Shown in pieces: positions 58,542-64,000 of a stretch of DNA of 64,000 bases (the stretch's first letter is position 1; every line of letters starts with the position of its first letter). Where the stretch lies: NCBI GenBank assembly GCA_937871505.1, contig CALMPF010000021.1, forward strand, positions 57,134-121,133. Reading direction: 5' to 3'. The translations under genes and the position numbers were made by a program. Source of the DNA: an uncultured Planctomycetia bacterium (GTDB taxonomy: Bacteria; Planctomycetota; Phycisphaerae; Phycisphaerales; SM1A02). The notes beneath the pieces are model-generated. The model had not been told where the DNA came from, did no database searches, and saw only the letters and a list, made by a program, of their open reading frames with translations.

Positions 58542-61500
58542 ATGACCGCGGAAACAGCGCGCACGACGATCATCCACCGCATCGAGGTGAGGCCGCGCGA
58601 AGGCTTCGGCGATGTGCGCGGCGCCGCGGCGCTGCGCGAGGTCACCGCCCTCGGCGACGGCGAGGGTGGGCTTCCGGAACGGATCGATCACGCGGCCGTG
58701 TATCTCGTCGAAGGGCCGGAGGATGCTGCGCTGGCCGCGCGACTCGCGGACGAGCTTCTCGCGGATCCGGTCACCCAGCAGGCGACGGTGATCGCGGGGG
58801 AGGCGCGGCGCGGGGCTTCGATCGGCGGAGCGCGAGGTGGCCTCGTATCGATCATCGAGGTGCATCCGCTCCCGGGCGTGACGGATCCTGCGGCGGAGTC
58901 GATCGAGGCGGTCGCGGAGCGGCTGATCGGGCTCCGCGTGCGGGTCCGCACCGGAAGCCGCTGGGAGTTCCACGGCGTCGATGCCGACCGCGCCGAGTCG
59001 CTGGTCCGCCGGGCCCTGGCCAACCCGGTGGTGCACTCGCTGCATCGCGGTCCCCATCACCCCGCCGCGTTCCCCGCGCCTCGGCCGCACGGAGACGCCA
59101 TCCGCGATGTTCCGCTGCTCGGTCTCGACGACGCGGCGCTCGAGCGCCTCTCGCGAGAGGCGCACCTCTTCCTTTCGCTCGACGAGATGCGCGCCATCCG
59201 CGGGCACTACCGGGCGCTCGGGCGCGAGCCGCGCGAGATCGAGCTTGAGACGATCGCCCAGACCTGGTCCGAGCACTGCGTTCACAAGACGCTCAAGTCG
59301 ACGATCCGCTATCGCGAAGGGGACGTCGAGGCGATGCCGCTGGGTCCGCAGGTGAGCGGGGGAGCGGCGCGGCCCGGGCACGAGCGCCTCGCGGACGGCA
59401 CCATCGTCATCCGCAACCTCCTGCGCTCGACGATCGCGGCGGCGACGCACGAGCTGATGGCCGAGGGCATCGATTGGTGCCTTTCCGTCTTCGTCGACAA
59501 CGCCGGCGTGATCGCCTTCGACGATCTTCACGCAGTCTGCTTCAAGTGCGAGACGCACAACCATCCCTCGGCGATCGAGCCCTACGGCGGCGCTGCGACC
59601 GGCGTCGGCGGCTGCATCCGCGACGTGATGGGAACGGGGCTCTCGGCGCGGCCCATCGCGTCGACCGACGTCTTCTGCGTCGCATGGCCGAGGCGTCCCT
59701 CCGCGGCGCGGCGACCCGACGAGGGAAGCAGGTCCGTCGTTCCGGCGGGCGCCCTCGATCCGGCGAGGATCCTCCGCCAGGTCGTCGCGGGCGTGCGCGA
59801 CTACGGCAACCGGATGGGCATTCCGACCGTCGCCGGCGCGGTCTGGTTCGACGACGACTACATCGGCAACCCGCTGGTCTACTGCGGCTGCATCGGCGTG
59901 ATGCCCCGCAACCTCGTTCGCGGGGAGGTGCGCCCCGGCGACCGGATCGTCGTCGTGGGCGGCCGCACCGGCCGCGACGGGATCCACGGGGCGACGTTCT
60001 CCTCGGCGGAGCTCACGGAGACGCACGCCGACGAGTTCAGCCACGCGGTCCAGATCGGAAACGCGATCACGCAGAAGAAGGTCCTCGATGCGCTGATGGC
60101 GATGCGCGATGATCCGCGCGGGTGCCTCTACGACGCCATCACCGACTGCGGCGCCGGAGGCTTCTCCAGCGCCGTCGGCGAGATGGGGCGCGAGCACGGC
60201 GCCGAGGTGCATCTCGACCGAGCCCCGCTGAAGTACGAAGGCCTCTCGCCCACCGAGGCCTGGATCAGCGAAGCGCAGGAGCGCATGGTGCTCGCGGTGC
60301 CGCCGGCGAAGCTCGATGCGGTGATCGCCCACTGCGAAGCGCATCAGGTCGAGTGGTGCGATCTCGGCCAGTTCGGCTGCCGGCTCGATGGGCCGTCGGG
60401 CCCCGAGCCGCACCTGCGGCTGCTCTGGCGCGGGGCCGAAGTCGGGCGCCTTTCGACGACGTTCCTCGACGAGGCGCTCCCGATGCCGCAGCGCGAGGCG
60501 TCCTTCGCTGCGCCGAAGCGGGCATCGGCGACGGCGGAGTCGGGCGCGGCGGTCGCGGTGCAGGATCTCCTGCCTGCGCTGCTCCGCCATCCCAACATCG
60601 CCAGCAAGCACTGGATCGTCCGGCAGTACGACCACGAAGTGCAGGGTGGCTCGGTCGTGAAGCCCTTCGTCGGCGAGCGGCAGGAGGGCCCTGCGGACGG
60701 CGCGGTCCTCCTTCCGGTGCGCGGGTCGCTTCGCGGCCTCGCCGTCGGCTGCGGTCTCGCGACCGGCCTGCGCGACGACCCGCGGGCGATGGCGCTGGCC
60801 GCGATCGACGAGTGCGTGCGGAACCTCGTCTGCCTCGGCGCGGATCCCGCCCGCTGCGCGATCCTCGACAACTTCTCCTGGCCCTCCTGCCGAGATGCCG
60901 CGAATCTCGGCGCCCTCGTCCGCGCAGCGGAGGGCTGCTATGACGGCGCCAAGGCGTATCGGACGCCCTTCATCTCCGGGAAGGACTCGCTCAACAACCA
61001 GTTCGTCGCCGAGGGCGGCGAGGTGATCCAGATCCCGCCGACGCTGCTGATCTCCGGCATGGCGATCGTCGAGGATGTCCGGCGCTGCGTGACCAGCGAC
61101 CTCAAGGCGCCGGGGAATCTCCTCGTGCTCGTCGGCCCGCGCTCGCGCTCGCTCCGCGGCAGCCACGCGGGCCGCCTGACGGAGCGCGATTGCGGCGATC
61201 TTCCGCTCGTCGATCTCGCGCTCGGACCCGCGGTTGCCCGGGCGGTCTCCGCGGCGATCGCCGCGGGCACGATCCGCAGCGCCCATGACTGCGCCGACGG
61301 CGGCCTCGCGGTCGCGGTCGCCGAGATGGCCATCGGAGGCGGGTTCGGCGCCGTGATCGATGCTCGCGCGCTCGACGGTGCGCCGGCGCCCGCGGCTCGT
61401 TCGTCCGGCGCGCCGCCGAAGGGGAGCGTCATCGACGAAGCGCTTCTTGCGGAGCTCTTCGGCGAGTGGCCGTCGCGCTATCTGCTCGAGGTCCCCGAGG

Positions 61501-61667
61501 AGGCGCTGGGGCGATTCCGCGCCGCGCTCGCCGGGAGTGCGCCGGCCGCGGCCATCCCCCACGCGGTCATCGGGCGGGTCGTCGCCGATCGGCGGCTCAT
61601 CCTCGGCGAGGTCTCGTGGACGCTCGACGAGCTTCGCGCGGCCTGGCGCGGGACGCTCGACTGGTAG
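58542..61667 (+). CDS. purL: Phosphoribosylformylglycinamidine synthase, PurS-PurS-PurL fusion
   Basis: 1,041 residues from the ATG at 58542. PurL converts FGAR to FGAM in purine synthesis with ATP and glutamine-derived ammonia. Residues about 8-80 (IIHRIEVRPREGFGDVRGAA) and about 105-165 (IIEVHPLPGVTDPAAESIEA) look like two PurS units. The PurL part follows: TIAQTWSEHCVHKTLKSTIR, CFKCETHNHPSAIEPYGGAA, VVVGGRTGRDGIHGATFSS, DAITDCGAGGFSSAVGEMG, then the second half with FISGKDSLNN and SAHDCADGGLAVAVAEMAIG. All core motifs are intact. Small-type PurL normally works with separate PurS and PurQ; here PurS is built in and doubled, while purQ follows 33 bp downstream as its own gene. Confidence 0.92.
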   Translation: MTAETARTTIIHRIEVRPREGFGDVRGAAALREVTALGDGEGGLPERIDHAAVYLVEGPEDAALAARLADELLADPVTQQATVIAGEARRGASIGGARGGLVSIIEVHPLPGVTDPAAESIEAVAERLIGLRVRVRTGSRWEFHGVDADRAESLVRRALANPVVHSLHRGPHHPAAFPAPRPHGDAIRDVPLLGLDDAALERLSREAHLFLSLDEMRAIRGHYRALGREPREIELETIAQTWSEHCVHKTLKSTIRYREGDVEAMPLGPQVSGGAARPGHERLADGTIVIRNLLRSTIAAATHELMAEGIDWCLSVFVDNAGVIAFDDLHAVCFKCETHNHPSAIEPYGGAATGVGGCIRDVMGTGLSARPIASTDVFCVAWPRRPSAARRPDEGSRSVVPAGALDPARILRQVVAGVRDYGNRMGIPTVAGAVWFDDDYIGNPLVYCGCIGVMPRNLVRGEVRPGDRIVVVGGRTGRDGIHGATFSSAELTETHADEFSHAVQIGNAITQKKVLDALMAMRDDPRGCLYDAITDCGAGGFSSAVGEMGREHGAEVHLDRAPLKYEGLSPTEAWISEAQERMVLAVPPAKLDAVIAHCEAHQVEWCDLGQFGCRLDGPSGPEPHLRLLWRGAEVGRLSTTFLDEALPMPQREASFAAPKRASATAESGAAVAVQDLLPALLRHPNIASKHWIVRQYDHEVQGGSVVKPFVGERQEGPADGAVLLPVRGSLRGLAVGCGLATGLRDDPRAMALAAIDECVRNLVCLGADPARCAILDNFSWPSCRDAANLGALVRAAEGCYDGAKAYRTPFISGKDSLNNQFVAEGGEVIQIPPTLLISGMAIVEDVRRCVTSDLKAPGNLLVLVGPRSRSLRGSHAGRLTERDCGDLPLVDLALGPAVARAVSAAIAAGTIRSAHDCADGGLAVAVAEMAIGGGFGAVIDARALDGAPAPAARSSGAPPKGSVIDEALLAELFGEWPSRYLLEVPEEALGRFRAALAGSAPAAAIPHAVIGRVVADRRLILGEVSWTLDELRAAWRGTLDW

Positions 61668-61700
61668 GCCGAACGCCGAGCACGCCGATCCGGAATCACC

Positions 61701-62525
61701 ATGCCCTCCGCCCTCGTCATCACCGCTCCCGGGATCAACTGCGACCTCGAACTCGCCGAGGCGTTCGCGCTCGTCGGCTGCGAGGTCGAGCGCATCCTGC
61801 TCGGCCGGCTTACGCGGCAGCCGGAGCTGGTCGATCGCTTCGAGCTCATCGGGCTGCCCGGAGGCTTCTCGTACGGAGACGACATCGCCGCCGGACGGAT
61901 CATGGCGCAGCTCATCCGCGCCGGCATCGCCCGGCGCCTCGTCGACGCGCTGGCGCGCGGAGTCCCGATCATCGCGCCGTGCAACGGGTTCCAGATCGCG
62001 GTGCAGGCCGGCCTGCTTCCCGATCCCGCGCCGAGTCCGGGCGCGTCCGGCCCGGAGGAGAGTCCGGCGCTCCCGAGGCCCTCGGTGGCCCTCTGCGACA
62101 ACGACTCCGGGCGCTTCTGCGACCGCTGGGTGCGGGTGGAGGTGCCGGTCAAGACGCACTGCATCTGGACGCGCGGGCTCCGTCCCGTCGGCGCCGGTTC
62201 GATGCTGCCGATCGCCCACGGCGAAGGCCGCTTCACGACGGACGCGGCGACGCTGCGAACCCTCGAGCGCGATGGCCGCGTCGCCCTGCGCTACGCCAGC
62301 GACGACAACCCCAACGGCTCGATCGGCGCCATCGCGGGAATCTGCGACCCCACCGGCCGCTGCTTCGGGCTGATGCCGCATCCCGAGCGATTCACGCGCT
62401 GGACGCAGCACCCGTGGTGGACGCGGCTCGGGGACGACGAACGCTCGGGCACGCCGCTCGGGCTTGCGATGTTCGAGTCGGCGGTCCGGTCGCTCGCGGC
62501 CGCCGCACCCGCCGGCGGCAGGTGA
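61701..62525 (+). CDS. purQ: FGAM synthase glutaminase subunit
   Basis: 274 residues, against about 220-230 in small-type PurQ. A class I glutamine amidotransferase with nucleophile motif IIAPCNGFQIAVQAGLLP, an N-terminal ALVITAPGINCDLELAEAFA, the LIGLPGGFSYGDDIAAGRIM oxyanion region, and the His-Glu pair in FGLMPHPERFTRW. It supplies ammonia to PurL. The extra length comes from a Pro/Ser-rich insert after the Cys motif (DPAPSPGASGPEESPALP) and a loop near the end. It is co-transcribed with purL (33-bp gap). Confidence 0.94.
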   Translation: MPSALVITAPGINCDLELAEAFALVGCEVERILLGRLTRQPELVDRFELIGLPGGFSYGDDIAAGRIMAQLIRAGIARRLVDALARGVPIIAPCNGFQIAVQAGLLPDPAPSPGASGPEESPALPRPSVALCDNDSGRFCDRWVRVEVPVKTHCIWTRGLRPVGAGSMLPIAHGEGRFTTDAATLRTLERDGRVALRYASDDNPNGSIGAIAGICDPTGRCFGLMPHPERFTRWTQHPWWTRLGDDERSGTPLGLAMFESAVRSLAAAAPAGGR

Positions 62526-62602
62526 ACGGATGAGGCATGGAGTGTCCGCCACCTCGCGTCGCACGAGGCGCCCGGAACGGAGTTCCGATCGGATCGCCGC
62601 GA

Positions 62603-62608
62603 TAGAGT
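62603..62608 (+). promoter_or_regulatory. -10 hexamer TAGAGT abutting the 62615 start
   Basis: TAGAGT is followed by GACCCC and ATG, a 6-nt gap. It gives the last gene its own leaderless transcript separate from purLQ. Confidence 0.4.
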
Positions 62609-62614
62609 GACCCC

Positions 62615-63949
62615 ATGAGCGGGGCCAACCACCCAGCGCCGCTGACCGGCATCGGGGAGCTGCGGCTTCCTTGCAGGGGATGCGGCACGAATCTGCGGTC
62701 GGTTTCGCTCAGGGGAACGTGCCCCGGCTGCGGCATGCCGGTCTCCCGATCGGTGCGGATCGCAGACCCGGAGCCTCGCGCGCCAGTCGCGCCGGCGCCC
62801 TGCGCCTCCTGCGGCTACGACCTCCGCGGGCTCGAGTCGGACCGCTGTCCGGAGTGCGGAAGCCGCGTCAGCAGGCCATCGCGCACGAAGGCGGTGCTTC
62901 CGGGGACGGCGCTGCGCATCGGAGCGCAGCGGCTGGTTCGCGCCGAGAGCTGCCCCTGCTGCGGCGTCGACGTGCGTTCGGTGCGCGGGGAACGCTGCCC
63001 TTCCTGCGACTCCTCGATCGTCGTTCCCGACGATCCCGATCGCCCCCTCTCGGAGATGCCCCTCACCTTTGTCCGCGCCCTGGGAAGGCGGATCATGTTC
63101 GGTACCCTCGCCATCGCGCTCGGATGGGCGGCCTCATTGGTGCTGTTCGGGGTCGAGATGGCGCGTCACGCGCTCGATGCGAGCACGCCGACGATGGCGA
63201 CGTCGATCCAGTCGATCTGGATCTTCGGCCCGCTGCTCGCCGTGCTCTCGGCGCCGGTCGCGCCGCTGACTGCCTTCGGGCTCGCGGGCGCCGGGAGCCT
63301 CGCGACGGGACTGGCGATCGGGGCATGGCTGCTGACGCCGGTGCTGAGGGTGCCGGAAGCCCTCCGCAACGAAGTCGGGTGGTCGAGCGGTCCGCGCCGC
63401 GCAGCGCGCGCCTTCGTCGGGCTCTGGGCGCTGGCCGCGCTCTCGAGCTTCGTGGTCGCGGCGACGGCTGCACACCCCGGCATCGGACGGAACATCGCGC
63501 TGTGCATCCTTGCGCCGGCGCTGCTCGGGCTGACGCCGCTGGCGATTCACATGCGCCGCCTTGCGGCATGGATGCGCGACGACTGGTCGGAGCCGCTGCT
63601 CTCGTGGGCAACGCTCGGCGCGCCGGCGGTGGCGGCGCTGCCGATCGTCGCGATCGGGCTGCCGCAGTTCCTCGGCGTTCAGCTCCTGCTCGTCCCGGTG
63701 GTGCTGGCGGCGATCGTCGGGTTCTACGGCCTCATGGTCGCGCTGAGTTCGATGCCGCTGACGGCGCACAACCTCATTGTCCACGCCGTCGAACACGTCG
63801 ATCGACTCGACAGGCGGCTCGACCGCGATGAAGCGCGGGCCCGGGAGCTCCTCGGCGGGGTGATGCGATCCGACCCCTCCGGCCGGCCTCCGGAGGGTCG
63901 CGGACGGCCGGCACCGCCTCGCGGCGATCCATTCGACGCGGTGCGCTAG
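62615..63949 (+). CDS. Triple zinc-ribbon multi-span membrane protein
   Basis: 444 residues. Three CxxC...CxxC ribbons are in a row: CRGCGTNLRSVSLRGTCPGC, CASCGYDLRGLESDRCPECG and CPCCGVDVRSVRGERCPSCD. The middle one is the CGYDLRGL ribbon common in planctomycete membrane proteins. A linker and about six to seven transmembrane helices follow (MFGTLAIALGWAASLVLFGV, IWIFGPLLAVLSAPVAPLTA, LLLVPVVLAAIVGFYGLMVA among them), then a basic Pro/Arg tail. The ribbons presumably face the cytoplasm. No enzymatic motif is seen and the function is unknown. Its TAG stop lies inside the first bases of a dispersed palindromic repeat. Confidence 0.72.
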   Translation: MSGANHPAPLTGIGELRLPCRGCGTNLRSVSLRGTCPGCGMPVSRSVRIADPEPRAPVAPAPCASCGYDLRGLESDRCPECGSRVSRPSRTKAVLPGTALRIGAQRLVRAESCPCCGVDVRSVRGERCPSCDSSIVVPDDPDRPLSEMPLTFVRALGRRIMFGTLAIALGWAASLVLFGVEMARHALDASTPTMATSIQSIWIFGPLLAVLSAPVAPLTAFGLAGAGSLATGLAIGAWLLTPVLRVPEALRNEVGWSSGPRRAARAFVGLWALAALSSFVVAATAAHPGIGRNIALCILAPALLGLTPLAIHMRRLAAWMRDDWSEPLLSWATLGAPAVAALPIVAIGLPQFLGVQLLLVPVVLAAIVGFYGLMVALSSMPLTAHNLIVHAVEHVDRLDRRLDRDEARARELLGGVMRSDPSGRPPEGRGRPAPPRGDPFDAVR

Positions 63950-64000
63950 CACTCCAGCGCCCCTTGTCTCCTGCTGCGGCGTCCGGAAGCGGCGTTCTGC
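63946..64000 (-). mobile_element. Partial copy of the MITE-like element, cut by the window end
   Basis: The reverse complement of this segment matches 25811-25865 at 54 of 55 positions (the only difference is GCAGAACG against GCAGACCG). It starts at the stop codon of the zinc-ribbon gene. The rest of the element, if complete, lies beyond the window. Confidence 0.7.

Noticed and set aside
1..64000. tRNA, rRNA, riboswitch or transposase genes
   Set aside because: None could be recognised by eye. A covariance-model search would be needed to exclude small RNA genes.

Overview
The window reads as chromosomal DNA of a high-GC member of the Planctomycetota, most likely close to the Phycisphaerae. 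The signs are secreted proteins carrying short dockerin-like duplications (repeats of the type [21 protein letters not shown]), proteins ending in a PAPGALALLGLAGL-type sorting helix followed by an Arg cluster, a small Lys/Ala-rich histone-like protein, zinc-ribbon membrane proteins with the CGYDLRGL motif, and porins with the planctomycete-type EIR-LVQDVLADAD N-terminal segment. No rRNA, tRNA, CRISPR array, transposase or phage gene was recognised.

Layout. 1-4.5 kb: a partial lipoprotein gene diverges from an ECF sigma factor, a putative membrane anti-sigma partner and a secreted PDZ protein. 4.5-24.4 kb is mostly housekeeping: an M16-like protein without the zinc motif, a histone-like protein, dapB, a 7Fe ferredoxin, two small membrane proteins, a UbiA prenyltransferase, rpsR, a TPR protein, a HEAT-repeat protein, a C26 amidotransferase, a ygfZ / small TM / HMG-CoA lyase operon, a diguanylate cyclase, murG-ftsW and miaB. 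24.7-42.2 kb is a cell-surface block: two nearly identical CTERM proteins that share a 335-bp identical tract, four dockerin-bearing secreted proteins (one a reprolysin-like metalloprotease with thrombospondin-3 repeats) and a MacA-MacB-TolC-type export operon. 42.4-47.9 kb carries comM/yifB and carB. 48.0-50.9 kb is an accessory patch: a broken dockerin-protein remnant, then a two-gene RloA/RloB (AbiL-like) cassette with two 17-bp palindromes in its leader. 51-64 kb: a thioredoxin-like lipoprotein, a PlsC acyltransferase divergent from radA, tandem porins, a PurS-PurS-PurL fusion with purQ, and a zinc-ribbon membrane protein.

Two window-wide patterns stand out. First, many transcription units start with a -10-like hexamer (TANNNT) only 6-10 nt before the ATG/GTG, which predicts leaderless mRNAs, while the secreted-protein genes mostly have Shine-Dalgarno sequences. 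Second, a palindromic MITE-like element lies between the duplicated CTERM genes (25681-25863), and a 54/55-identical arm of the same element starts at the stop codon of the last gene (63946-64000).

Most other long open frames are antisense or out-of-frame shadows caused by the high GC content and were left out.
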